This document shows positions 38,282-47,318 of a stretch of DNA of 64,000 bases, piece after piece. Numbering within the stretch: position 1 is the stretch's first letter; each line of letters starts with the position of its first letter. Position numbers and translations under genes: made by a program. The notes below the pieces were generated by a model, which saw nothing but the letters and a program-made list of their open reading frames with translations, had not been told where the DNA came from and did not search any database. Origin of the DNA: Alishewanella agri BL06 (lineage in GTDB: Bacteria > Pseudomonadota > Gammaproteobacteria > Enterobacterales > Alteromonadaceae); NCBI RefSeq assembly GCF_000272005.1, contig NZ_AKKU01000015.1, forward strand, positions 186,001 through 250,000, written 5' to 3'.

Positions 38282-39981
38282 TGGCTGAAGGAATTAAGCC
38301 GCACGAGCTGATTCAACTGTGCAAATTATTGGATACACGGTTTGGTGGAAAGATTACTGGTACTGGTCACAAACAAATTGATAGAGAGCGGAATTTTTAC
38401 ACTAAGGCGCTAGCAGCCTACTTTCTAACACAAGAAGCGGGTGCATCCGATGACGAAGCCATAAAAGCGTCCATCGATGGTGGGCAAGATCATGGCATAG
38501 ATTCAGTTTACGTAGACGCGACTCAGACTGTCTGGCTTGTTCAGTCAAAATATAAGGATTCGGGTGCTGGAGAAGTAGAGCTTGCTGAGGTAAACAAGTT
38601 CGTTGATGGTGTCAAAGATTTAGCTAAACAGAAATATGAGCGTTTTAATGAACATCTTCGAGCGAAAATACCGGCTTTAAACTCGGCATTTGATTCTGGC
38701 GTGGCAAAGGTCAAAGCTGTACTTACCTACACAGGCGGTGCTCTTGGAGATGATAAAAGAAGAGTAATGTCAGATTTAGAGATGGCACTAAATCAGCCTG
38801 CTGATCCCAGCTTTCTGAAGTTTATCAATTTTGGTTTGACGTCGTTTCACCGTATACAGCTGGATGAACATTTACCAATCCCAATTACGGCTGAAATTGT
38901 TTTGGAAAACTATGGCCATATTGGCGAACCCTACTTGTGTTATTTTGGCAGTATTACAGGCTCCCAATTAAAGTCTTTGAAGGTTCAGCATGGTGAAAAG
39001 CTGTTTGATGCCAATATTCGCCATTTTCAGGGAAGTACAGTCGTAAACCAGGATATATCAGAAACAATCAGGAACAATCCTGAACACTTTTTCTACTTTA
39101 ATAATGGTGTAACGTTTATTTGCGATGCAATCCGCCCTGTTGGTCCCCGCGATGAAACACGCTCTAAAGGTAAATTCCGGGTAGAAAATCTTTCAGTTAT
39201 CAATGGAGCACAAACGGTTAGCAGTCTGGCAGTAGACTTAAATGAGGAAACTGATGCGAAGAATGTCAGGGTTCTGGCTACCTTTATTGCACTCGATACA
39301 GATTTGGAAGAGTTTGGCGGCAAAGTTACCCGCTTCCGCAACAACCAAAATACCGTATCTGATATTGACTTCGCAGCTTTGGATGAAAACCAAATTCAAT
39401 GGGCGCAAACACTTCAGCAGTCAGGTATTGTCTATCGTTACAAGTCAGGTGAGCTGGACCAAGCAGATTTTGATGTTGAAATCGCAGCTAAGGCATTGGC
39501 TTGCTGGGTTACAGATAGTGAATGTAAGTTCATTGCACAAGCCAAAACAGACCCTAAGAAACTGTTTTCGCGGTTAGCTGGTGAGGAACTACATAGCTCA
39601 ACCTATCAAAATTTATTTAAAGACAGCCTACAGGCCCGGCAGCTTTGGCGGATTGTTCAAATTTATCAATTAATCCGCGAATCACTTAAATCGGATGCAA
39701 GGCAATCTACAGGTACCGATAAAGATATTATAGCTAATTCTCTTATGCTGCTTTCTCATATTGTTTATCTAAAAATAAAGTCGCATATTGACCATAATGA
39801 TTTGAATCTCTCCCTGCTGCATAGCAATCTCGTTCGAACTACGGCACAAGCGATCACTCAAGTTATTATTGCCGAGTATAAAAAGGTCAACTGGGGGAAA
39901 ACAGCAGCCTCTGTATTCAAAAATGCTGCTGACCTCAAAACACTGAAAAGTGCTGTTATGGCCACACTGGCTAATGCATAG
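38281..39981 (+). CDS. AIPR-domain protein with N-terminal PD-(D/E)XK nuclease-like region
   Basis: The 566-residue protein has an N-terminal Mrr/PD-(D/E)XK-like region (DGGQDHGIDSVYVD with Asp74 and VWLVQSKYK with Gln88 and Lys90) and the AIPR (abortive infection phage resistance) signature NNGV (274-277) and NGAQTV (308-313). AIPR was named from a plasmid phage-resistance gene; the exact activity is not established. Position between the SNF2 and Mod genes, with only 13 bases to the Mod start, makes it a likely effector nuclease of the operon. Confidence 0.88.
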   Translation: MAEGIKPHELIQLCKLLDTRFGGKITGTGHKQIDRERNFYTKALAAYFLTQEAGASDDEAIKASIDGGQDHGIDSVYVDATQTVWLVQSKYKDSGAGEVELAEVNKFVDGVKDLAKQKYERFNEHLRAKIPALNSAFDSGVAKVKAVLTYTGGALGDDKRRVMSDLEMALNQPADPSFLKFINFGLTSFHRIQLDEHLPIPITAEIVLENYGHIGEPYLCYFGSITGSQLKSLKVQHGEKLFDANIRHFQGSTVVNQDISETIRNNPEHFFYFNNGVTFICDAIRPVGPRDETRSKGKFRVENLSVINGAQTVSSLAVDLNEETDAKNVRVLATFIALDTDLEEFGGKVTRFRNNQNTVSDIDFAALDENQIQWAQTLQQSGIVYRYKSGELDQADFDVEIAAKALACWVTDSECKFIAQAKTDPKKLFSRLAGEELHSSTYQNLFKDSLQARQLWRIVQIYQLIRESLKSDARQSTGTDKDIIANSLMLLSHIVYLKIKSHIDHNDLNLSLLHSNLVRTTAQAITQVIIAEYKKVNWGKTAASVFKNAADLKTLKSAVMATLANA

Positions 39982-39994
39982 GAATTTATCAAGT

Positions 39995-41749
39995 ATGAGC
40001 AAACAGTCCAAAACAAAACTTGAGCTGACGTGGATAGGTAAAGACAAAAAGCCGAAGCTTGAACCTCGAATTTTGGTGGAAGACAACAGTAAGTCTTATC
40101 ATGCTAGCCACAAAGTTTCAGAGGACGACATTTTCGATAATAAGCTTATATATGGTGATAATCTTCTTGCTCTCAAAGCTTTAGAAGCCAAATATACAGG
40201 GCAAGTGAAATGCATCTATATTGATCCACCTTATAATACAGGAGCTGCATTTGATCATTATGATGATGGATTAGAGCACTCTACTTGGCTTTCACTAATG
40301 CAACAAAGAATTCATTTACTCAAGAAGCTGCTTCACGAAAAGGGAGTCATTTTTGTTCAAATTGATGATAAAGAAATGGCTTATCTTCGAATTCTAATGG
40401 ATGAAGTTTTCGAGAGAAAAAACTTCTTGAACATGATCGTGGTTAAAACTTCCGACCCTTCAGGACACAAGACTGTCAATCCGTCACCGTATTCACAAAC
40501 AGAATATATATTAATGTACTGTAAGGATCGATCTAAATATGTATATGAGCAGCAATATATTAAATCAGATTATGACCAGTCTTACGGGAAGTATATAACA
40601 AACATTAATGAACATTACTCGAAATGGAATTCATGCTCATTAAATGAAGTTGTCGCAACCCACCACGGGTTTAATGATGTGAAATCTGCAAAAAAATCGA
40701 TTGGGAAGCTTGATTTTGAACAACTCGTTGCTGACTTTGCAAATCAGAATTCTGATTCTGTGTACCAAGCAACTGCGATTAGCAATGCTGCCGGTAGGGC
40801 AATTGTTGAAATGAGAGATGAGTCCAAGCTTAACCCTGGTGTGGTTTATAAATTTCCTCGTGAAGAATATGATGATGTTTATATCCTAAATGGTCGCCAA
40901 ATCTATTTTTATTCCAATAAAATTAAAAGTATTGAAGGCGAGTTGGTACCAGCAAAACCTTTGACTAATTTATGGTCTGACATCCCGTGGAATGGAATCG
41001 CAAGTGAAGGGGATGTCGTTTTTAAGAATGGTAAAAAGCCCGAAAAACTGATTAAACGATGTATAGAAATGAGTACCGATAAAGGAGATATAGTACTTGA
41101 TTCCTTTGCTGGCTCTGGCACTACTGGCGCTGTCGCTCACAAGATGGGACGAAGATGGATAATGGTTGAGTTGGGTGAACACTGTCACACCCATATTATT
41201 CCTCGCCTTAAAAAGGTTATAGATGGAGATGATCAAAGTGGTATATCCAAGTCGGTTAACTGGCAAGGCGGTGGCGGTTTTAGTTATTACAAACTCGCAC
41301 CGTCCTTACTAGAACAGGACCGCTGGGGTCGCTGGGTAATCAGTAAGGAGTATGATGCTGCGATGCTGGCAGAAGCAATCTGCAAACTTGAGGGCTTTAC
41401 CTATGAACCTTCCGATATTGAATGGTGGAACCATGGTTATTCAACTGAGCAGGATCGTATCTATGTAACCACACAAACACTGTCTACTGCACAACAGCAT
41501 GCGCTTAGCGAAGAAGTTGGCACAGAGCGAAGTTTGCTGGTGTGTTGTAGTGCTTTTCAAGACACAGGTGATCGCTTTTCAAACTTAACGCTTAAGAAGA
41601 TTCCAAAAATGGTGTTGTCTCGCTGTGAGTGGGGCCACGATGACTATAGTCTGAACATAAACAACCGGCCTACGGAAGAAGAAACAGGAGATGATTCTCT
41701 TGCAATACCGAGACAAGATGGTTTATTTGACGACAGTATTCAAGGCTAA
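39995..41749 (+). CDS. mod: Type III restriction-modification DNA adenine methyltransferase (Mod)
   Basis: The 584-residue protein has the order typical of beta-class N6-adenine methylases: DPPY (77-80), a long target-recognition domain, then the SAM-binding FAGSG (371-375). The C-terminal 180 residues resemble those of Mod proteins. The ATG at 39995 is chosen for its AGGAAT site and removes an unconserved 15-residue extension overlapping the AIPR gene. It would modify the adenine of a specific asymmetric sequence, which cannot be read from the sequence. Followed by res after 12 bases. Confidence 0.92.
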   Translation: MSKQSKTKLELTWIGKDKKPKLEPRILVEDNSKSYHASHKVSEDDIFDNKLIYGDNLLALKALEAKYTGQVKCIYIDPPYNTGAAFDHYDDGLEHSTWLSLMQQRIHLLKKLLHEKGVIFVQIDDKEMAYLRILMDEVFERKNFLNMIVVKTSDPSGHKTVNPSPYSQTEYILMYCKDRSKYVYEQQYIKSDYDQSYGKYITNINEHYSKWNSCSLNEVVATHHGFNDVKSAKKSIGKLDFEQLVADFANQNSDSVYQATAISNAAGRAIVEMRDESKLNPGVVYKFPREEYDDVYILNGRQIYFYSNKIKSIEGELVPAKPLTNLWSDIPWNGIASEGDVVFKNGKKPEKLIKRCIEMSTDKGDIVLDSFAGSGTTGAVAHKMGRRWIMVELGEHCHTHIIPRLKKVIDGDDQSGISKSVNWQGGGGFSYYKLAPSLLEQDRWGRWVISKEYDAAMLAEAICKLEGFTYEPSDIEWWNHGYSTEQDRIYVTTQTLSTAQQHALSEEVGTERSLLVCCSAFQDTGDRFSNLTLKKIPKMVLSRCEWGHDDYSLNINNRPTEEETGDDSLAIPRQDGLFDDSIQG

Positions 41750-41761
41750 GGGAAGTAGAAC

Positions 41762-44476
41762 ATGACAGCAAATCATATCAATAAGTCGCGAATCCTGAAT
41801 GCTATTACTGGCCGGTTAAGTTTGCGCAAACCTCAAGAGCAAGCGCTCAAAGCATTAGCCAAGGCAATTGAAGCTGCGCCTGATATACTGTCTCCAACAC
41901 AAGATGTTCCCGCACTGTTAAGAACCTTAAGTGCTGAATTTCCCAAATTGTCCGATTTTGAAAGGGATTTTCCTTCGTTGTGTTTTGCCCTAGCAACCGG
42001 TGTGGGGAAAACCCGTTTAATGGGCGCCTTTATCTCTTATCTCCATATTGCATATGGCATCAATAATTTCTTTGTTTTGGCTCCTAACTTAACTATTTAT
42101 AACAAGTTGATTAGCGACTTTACCCCTAACACCCCTAAGTATGTGTTTACGGGGATTGCTGAGTTTTCAGCATACCCTCCCGAGATAATCACGGGCGACA
42201 ATTATGAAGAACGTGGCAGAAACTTAGGTCTTTTAAGCCCAGTTACCATTAATATTTTCAATATTGCCAAAATAGTTTCAGAGGTTAGAGGCGGCAAAGC
42301 GCCAAAGATTAAACGTTTATCTGAGTACCTAGGGGACAGCTATTTCAGTTATCTTTCAGAGCTTGATGATCTGGTACTGTTGATGGATGAATCACATCGT
42401 TATCGCGCCAGTGCAGGTATGCGGGCTATCAATGAACTACAGCCTCGCTTGGGATTGGAATTAACAGCCACGCCATTTACCGAGTCAAATAAAGGACCAG
42501 TTCAGTTTGAAAACGTGATTGTTGACTACCCATTGGCTTGCGCGATGGACGATGGCTTTGTTAAGGAGCCGGCGGTAGTTACTCAACGCAACTTTGACCC
42601 TAAGCAATACAGCCTGGAGCAACTGGAGCAAGTTAAACTAGAAGATGGAGTAAGACTTCACGAGGCAACCAAGTTAGAACTATTTACCTATGCTAGGCAA
42701 CACAGCGTGAAACTAGTTAAGCCTTTTATGCTTGTGATTGCCCGCGATACTACGCATGCAGCACAATTACTGGAATTAATTGAGTCAGATGAGTTCTTCA
42801 GTGGCCGCTATAGGGGTAAAGCTATTCAAGTTGATAGTTCCAGGAGTGGTGCTGATGAAGAGCAAATGATTTTACGGCTGCTGTCTGTTGAAAGCGTTGA
42901 TGAGCCTACTGAAATTGTTATCCATGTCAATATGCTCAAGGAAGGTTGGGATGTCACTAACCTCTATACCATTGTTCCACTTCGTGCTGCAAATGCACGT
43001 ACCTTAATCGAACAATCCATTGGGCGTGGTCTCCGCTTGCCTTACGGAAAGCGTACCGGTGTTGACGCGGTAGACAGACTTAACATTGTAGCCCATGACC
43101 GTTTTCAGGAAATTGTTAACGAGGCCAATAACCCGAGTAATCCGTTGCGCATGCGCCAGGTTATTCTGGAAAAAGATTATGATGAGCAACCTAAAGACAG
43201 TGTGGCAGTCATATCTAAACTTGAAGCATTGGTATCCGGACAGTCGCTGCAAAGCGCCACAGGCTATAAATATCAAATTGGAAGCGACAAGGAACGTGAA
43301 AAACCAATATTCAGTGGTGTCGCTGAAAAGGAAGCGGCAATGACTGCCTTGCGGGTACTGCAAAGCTATCAGAATAAACCCAGCGTAGCTCCTACAAGTA
43401 AAGCTCTGCTTAATGAAGAAATTCAGCAGCAGGCATATAAAGCCGTGTCTGAGCATCTGAGCAACAAGCAGCAGTCACTTTTGGAGGACGAGGAAAAGAT
43501 TGATCTGCACGAGCTGATTACTAAAACCACCCAGCTCGTTATAGATCAAACCATTGATATTCCGAGAATAATGGTCGTGCCATCAGGAGATGTCACGTAC
43601 GGATACACCCCATTCCTGCTGGATATGGGTAATCTCAACCTTCAACCTTCAAATAGAGATCTTATTATCAGAAGCTTACAGACTGATGAGCAAGTGAGCC
43701 TTTCAAGTCCGATGAATCATAAGTATCCAAGACTGGAAGACTATATCGTTGAACATTTGGTTGACTATGATGATATTTCCTATGATGAGCATGCTGAGCT
43801 TATTTATGATTTGGCGGCTCAAGCAGTCAATTACTTTCGGGATGCCCGTGAGTATTCTGAAGATGAGCTCCACAACATCTTCTATGGCTTCGGCAAGCGG
43901 ATCGCTGACACCATTCATGCACAAATGGCAGAACACTATTGGGAAAAAGCCAGTTCTTACGAAGTTACAGTAACTGCAGGCTTTATTCCACTCAAGGAAG
44001 CTGCCTACACTACGGCAGATAAAGAACTCCATAACGTACGTACAACCATCCAGGATAAAAGCAAGATCAAAAAGATGCTTTTTGGTGGCTTCAAACGCTG
44101 CCTGTATGATGTACAGAAATTTGATTCTGATACTGAACGAACCTTTGCTTTAATCCTAGAGCGCGAGGCTATGAAATGGTTTAAACCGGTTAGTGGCCAG
44201 TTTCAAATTTTTTATAAAGATGGCGTCAACCACCGTGAGTACCAACCGGACTTTGTGGCAGAACTAAACGACAAAGTTATTATGGTGGAAATCAAGGCTC
44301 GTGGCGATCTATCAGATACAGTTGTACTTGCCAAAGCAGAAACTGCCAAAAAATGGTGTAACAATGCTTCAGAATACCTAGGTAAACATGGAGGCAAGCC
44401 TTGGCTATATTGGCTTATTCCACATGATGAGGTTTTGGAGAACAGAGACTTGCAGGGGTTTGTCTCGGCAGTATAG
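41762..44476 (+). CDS. res: Type III restriction enzyme, helicase-nuclease subunit (Res)
   Basis: The 904-residue protein is a superfamily 2 helicase-nuclease: Walker A GVGKT (80-84), DESH (209-212), LTATPF and the motif VI region LIEQSIGRGLRLPYG. Near the C terminus a PD-(D/E)XK nuclease site is complete: Pro829-Asp830, and EIK at 843-845. With Mod it forms a standard type III restriction unit that cleaves when two unmodified sites are met. It ends the four-gene operon; a hairpin follows it at 44545. Confidence 0.92.
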   Translation: MTANHINKSRILNAITGRLSLRKPQEQALKALAKAIEAAPDILSPTQDVPALLRTLSAEFPKLSDFERDFPSLCFALATGVGKTRLMGAFISYLHIAYGINNFFVLAPNLTIYNKLISDFTPNTPKYVFTGIAEFSAYPPEIITGDNYEERGRNLGLLSPVTINIFNIAKIVSEVRGGKAPKIKRLSEYLGDSYFSYLSELDDLVLLMDESHRYRASAGMRAINELQPRLGLELTATPFTESNKGPVQFENVIVDYPLACAMDDGFVKEPAVVTQRNFDPKQYSLEQLEQVKLEDGVRLHEATKLELFTYARQHSVKLVKPFMLVIARDTTHAAQLLELIESDEFFSGRYRGKAIQVDSSRSGADEEQMILRLLSVESVDEPTEIVIHVNMLKEGWDVTNLYTIVPLRAANARTLIEQSIGRGLRLPYGKRTGVDAVDRLNIVAHDRFQEIVNEANNPSNPLRMRQVILEKDYDEQPKDSVAVISKLEALVSGQSLQSATGYKYQIGSDKEREKPIFSGVAEKEAAMTALRVLQSYQNKPSVAPTSKALLNEEIQQQAYKAVSEHLSNKQQSLLEDEEKIDLHELITKTTQLVIDQTIDIPRIMVVPSGDVTYGYTPFLLDMGNLNLQPSNRDLIIRSLQTDEQVSLSSPMNHKYPRLEDYIVEHLVDYDDISYDEHAELIYDLAAQAVNYFRDAREYSEDELHNIFYGFGKRIADTIHAQMAEHYWEKASSYEVTVTAGFIPLKEAAYTTADKELHNVRTTIQDKSKIKKMLFGGFKRCLYDVQKFDSDTERTFALILEREAMKWFKPVSGQFQIFYKDGVNHREYQPDFVAELNDKVIMVEIKARGDLSDTVVLAKAETAKKWCNNASEYLGKHGGKPWLYWLIPHDEVLENRDLQGFVSAV

Positions 44477-44736
44477 AAGGGCAGGTTTAAAAGACCAATC
44501 TTGTAGCTTTGGTTGTTAGGTAAACGCCATACCACTCCCCTTAAAGCCCAGCCGAAATGGCTGGGTTCAGAATGACCTTGAGCTCCTCTGTATTTTCTAA
44601 CTTTAAAAGACAGTAACCATCTTTTGCAAAATTGAAACTTGCTTAAAACCCAGTTGTCACATAGATTGATAGTTGCAGTGTATAATTTCGTGTATAATTT
44701 TATGCCGCTGTTAGCTAAACCAAAAGGATAACGGGT
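44477..44736 (+). promoter_or_regulatory. Res-downstream hairpin and promoter for the three-gene cassette
   Basis: A nine-base stem (AGCCCAGCC/GGCTGGGTT at 44545-44567, one G-T pair) with a five-base loop could end the restriction operon, although it lacks a T tract. Near the right end the block TGTATAATTT is repeated 12 bases apart, giving two perfect TATAAT -10 elements (44681-44686 and 44693-44698), a likely promoter for the next gene. Confidence 0.55.
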
Positions 44737-45516
44737 GTGACTGAATACAGAAAGCTTGAAAACCAGCCGCTTAAACTGGTGCTTGTCGAGTTTCGTTTTT
44801 CGCAGATCCTGCAAATTGAGCAATACATTCCAAAATTGCAGGAGGCGCTGCGCAGGCAGTACCCTACGTTTCGCAAAAGCACTGAGCAATCTATCCACGT
44901 GCAGGCCGATCAGTTTGAGATTTCGTCCAGCCATCGCTGGTCATTTATCTCCGGCGATAAAAAACATGCGATAGATATTAGCCAGGATAAACTGGTGTAC
45001 TTTACCAATGACTATCCGCGTTTTGATGGCTTTGCTGAGGCCTGCAAACATGCGCTGCAAACCGTTATTGAAATAGTAGAGCCGTCTTTGCTGTTACGTA
45101 TCGGCCTGCGCTACTGTGATTTAGTTACCACAGAAAACAACGAGCAGTTCTCCCAGTTGGTTGATGAAAAATTTATTCCAACGGCAGCAACGCAAAGCCT
45201 TGGCAGCACCCGCCATTTAAAAACAGAAAACTATATTCAAACACATTGTGGAATTCTGTGTATTCGCTCTTGGTTTGGTGTAATGCCGCTGACTTGCCCA
45301 CCTGACATTGACAATGTGCCGGTGCAGATTGCTCGTGATCAGGCCGCCACCGAACGGCTGCTGTTAGATTTTGATCATATCTGGGAAGCTGGCGAGGAGT
45401 CAGTGACATTTGAGCTTGAACAAGCACTGACAAGATTAGATGCCCTGCATGAAGCGTCAAGGGCCGCGTTTTGGCAGGTAACTACAGACTATGCGAGGGA
45501 AGCAAAATGGTCGTAA
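44737..45516 (+). CDS. TIGR04255-family protein, first gene of a three-gene cassette
   Basis: The 259-residue protein begins with a GTG (AAGGATAACGG site before it) and has the TIGR04255 pattern (ENQPLKLVLVEFRFSQI, HAIDISQDKLVYFTNDYPRFDGF, LLLRIGLRYCDLVT). Members of this family are repeatedly found in mobile or defence regions but have no assigned function; no catalytic motif or membrane segment is visible here. Its stop overlaps the next start by 10 bases. Function unknown. Confidence 0.75.
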   Translation: MTEYRKLENQPLKLVLVEFRFSQILQIEQYIPKLQEALRRQYPTFRKSTEQSIHVQADQFEISSSHRWSFISGDKKHAIDISQDKLVYFTNDYPRFDGFAEACKHALQTVIEIVEPSLLLRIGLRYCDLVTTENNEQFSQLVDEKFIPTAATQSLGSTRHLKTENYIQTHCGILCIRSWFGVMPLTCPPDIDNVPVQIARDQAATERLLLDFDHIWEAGEESVTFELEQALTRLDALHEASRAAFWQVTTDYAREAKWS

Positions 45517-46070
45517 CTGCAGAATGGAACGCTGATTGCCCAGACTGGCAGCAACTAAGTACCAACTACCGGCGCATGCCGACGTCAATTAATTTGGTTA
45601 AGGATGAGCTTGGCTACGCTATACCCGGTGTATTAAAAGGCTCTGGTGGCACTGCTACCGTTAGTTACAGCCAGTCACCCAGTGGTGCAAAGGTGTCTTT
45701 TGTCATCAGCAAAGGCAACTCGCTTGCTGTAGCGATTGAAACCATAAGCGCCACCTTCGGTTTAACCAAAGAGCAATTGGCTGACATTGTAGGCAGCACG
45801 CGTAAAAGTATCTACAACTGGATAGATGGCAGCGCGGCCCCTCGCACGGCAACACTTAGTCGCATCCATGAGTTACAGCTTACGGCCAATGAGTGGGCTA
45901 AGAGTGGCTTACCCAAACCAACTGAATTACTGAACACGCCGGTATTAGAGGGGAAAACCCTGCTTGAACTGCTGCGAAATGGTGCAAACCAAAATACCTT
46001 GTTGTTTGCCGGCACCCGACTAAGCCTGCAACACTGGCCTGCACGGTCGCTGGCTGATCCCTTTGCGTAA
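45507..46070 (+). CDS. Helix-turn-helix protein of the three-gene cassette
   Basis: The 187-residue protein (start ATG at 45507 with GAGGGAAG before it; 10-base overlap with the previous gene) has an Xre-like HTH in its middle (about 80-125: FGLTKEQLADIVGSTRKSIYNWIDGSAAPRT) flanked by unassigned N-terminal and C-terminal regions, including the end NTLLFAGTRLSLQHWPARSLADPFA. It resembles antitoxin-type or regulator proteins in layout. It is followed after 14 bases by an unknown gene with its own strong ribosome site. Confidence 0.7.
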   Translation: MVVTAEWNADCPDWQQLSTNYRRMPTSINLVKDELGYAIPGVLKGSGGTATVSYSQSPSGAKVSFVISKGNSLAVAIETISATFGLTKEQLADIVGSTRKSIYNWIDGSAAPRTATLSRIHELQLTANEWAKSGLPKPTELLNTPVLEGKTLLELLRNGANQNTLLFAGTRLSLQHWPARSLADPFA

Positions 46071-46084
46071 AGGAGACAACCGGC

Positions 46085-46906
46085 ATGATTGGCAGCGAGC
46101 TGGAGCAAAATGGATGGCAGCAAGGCTCACTCTTTAGCGACGCTGACGCAACCCTGGTTTGTACAAATATGGATGTGACAATCAATGAGCCTTTTGTGTT
46201 GATTGTCGCCTCGCAGTCTTGTGATATTGCCAACAACAACCTGGAGCTAGACCCGCATGTAGAGGTGTATGCCGCAAGGTTAATCGATAAACCGAACGGT
46301 AACTACCTGCACAACAAAAACGCCCGCCTTCTTCATACAAAGTTTATTCAGCGTCTGCCCGGCGCGGATATGTCGGCTGAAAAACATATTGAAATAAAAG
46401 CCTTTGAAAAGCTGTTCGTGCCTAAAACACTTCTGCAAGGCCTAAGTCCTACCACAGATAGACAAATGCAAGAATACGACGTGCGTAACTTTGCTGATTG
46501 GCTGGCCGCGCGTTACTCCCGCCCTGCACTGCCCACAGCGTTTAATAATCGGATTGATGCAGCAGACCCAAGGGGCACGCTTCGCGACAAGGCGAAAAAG
46601 GCTAATAACTTGTTATCGGGTATGTACGTTGAAATTCTACCGTTTGCAGAACTGAAAGATATCGAGCGGTATCAGGTGAATTTGTTGGGCACGGTTCCAG
46701 CAGATTATGAAGGCGATTTAGCGACAGCAGAGGCTGCACTGACAAAACATGCAGACATACTGCGCGCCGCGAATATGGATGTTACACAACGTTTAGTTAG
46801 AGAAGATGAAATATCGCTGGCGTTGATCCGCAGATTTAAACGGTTTTACTATGATGACCTTTCATACCGCACTGCTGCACCATTACCGGTTGAAGTAACG
46901 GGATAA
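46085..46906 (+). CDS. Unknown protein with SQSCDI motif, third gene of the cassette
   Basis: The 273-residue soluble protein has AAAGGAGACAACCGGC before its ATG. A conserved-looking run LIVASQSCDIANNNLE near residues 38-53 is followed by a mixed alpha/beta region. No family is recognised with certainty. The tight cassette (10-base overlap, then 14-base gap) suggests that the three proteins act together; an effector or toxin-like role is an inference only. Confidence 0.65.
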   Translation: MIGSELEQNGWQQGSLFSDADATLVCTNMDVTINEPFVLIVASQSCDIANNNLELDPHVEVYAARLIDKPNGNYLHNKNARLLHTKFIQRLPGADMSAEKHIEIKAFEKLFVPKTLLQGLSPTTDRQMQEYDVRNFADWLAARYSRPALPTAFNNRIDAADPRGTLRDKAKKANNLLSGMYVEILPFAELKDIERYQVNLLGTVPADYEGDLATAEAALTKHADILRAANMDVTQRLVREDEISLALIRRFKRFYYDDLSYRTAAPLPVEVTG

Positions 46907-46958
46907 GCAGCATAAATTGCCAGTGTAATTAAGCAGAGGCTCTTTATAGTGACGAATG

Positions 46959-47315
46959 TTACTGCCAGATAACATACATGGTACTTCTCCCAGCAGCCGC
47001 GGTTTTCACCAAGCACCCCATTTCTACCAATTGAGCCAAATGCCGACTGACGGTTGCCGGGCTGACTTTAGCCACTTTGCCGTATTGGCTATTGCTGATG
47101 CCTTCACTGAAGTCACCATCCGGCAGCCGGTTTAGTACTTTTACTTGATCTTTGCTTAGTGGCGTTTGGTCTACCCGTTGCCAGAACTGCTTTTTAACAG
47201 CGTTTGGGCGATATCAGCCAGCGCCGGCTTTAGGCTAGCGGCTAGCGGCTAGGGTATCGAAAAACCAAACCAGCCAGGCAGCAATGTCAGTATCGCCATT
47301 TTGGCTTTGCTCCAT
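46959..47315 (-). pseudogene. Fragment of a Fic/DUF4172-type gene with two frameshifts
   Basis: Translating the minus strand gives the C-terminal end of a Fic protein: MEQSQNGDTDIAAWLVWFFDTLAA..., then ...ALADIAQTLLK, then FWQRVDQTPLSKDQVKVLNRLP and a winged-helix tail ISNSQYGKVAKVSPATVSRHL. The frame breaks twice, at a CTAGCCG heptamer with three copies where two would keep the frame, and at a five-A run where six would restore LLKKQFW. The Fic core (HPFxDGNG) is absent. It directly follows an Mrr-like gene. Confidence 0.85.
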
Positions 47316-47318
47316 GAG

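Noticed and set aside
35438-41749. DISARM system
   Set aside because: A SNF2 protein and a methylase are present, but DrmA, DrmB and DrmC are absent and a type III Res follows.
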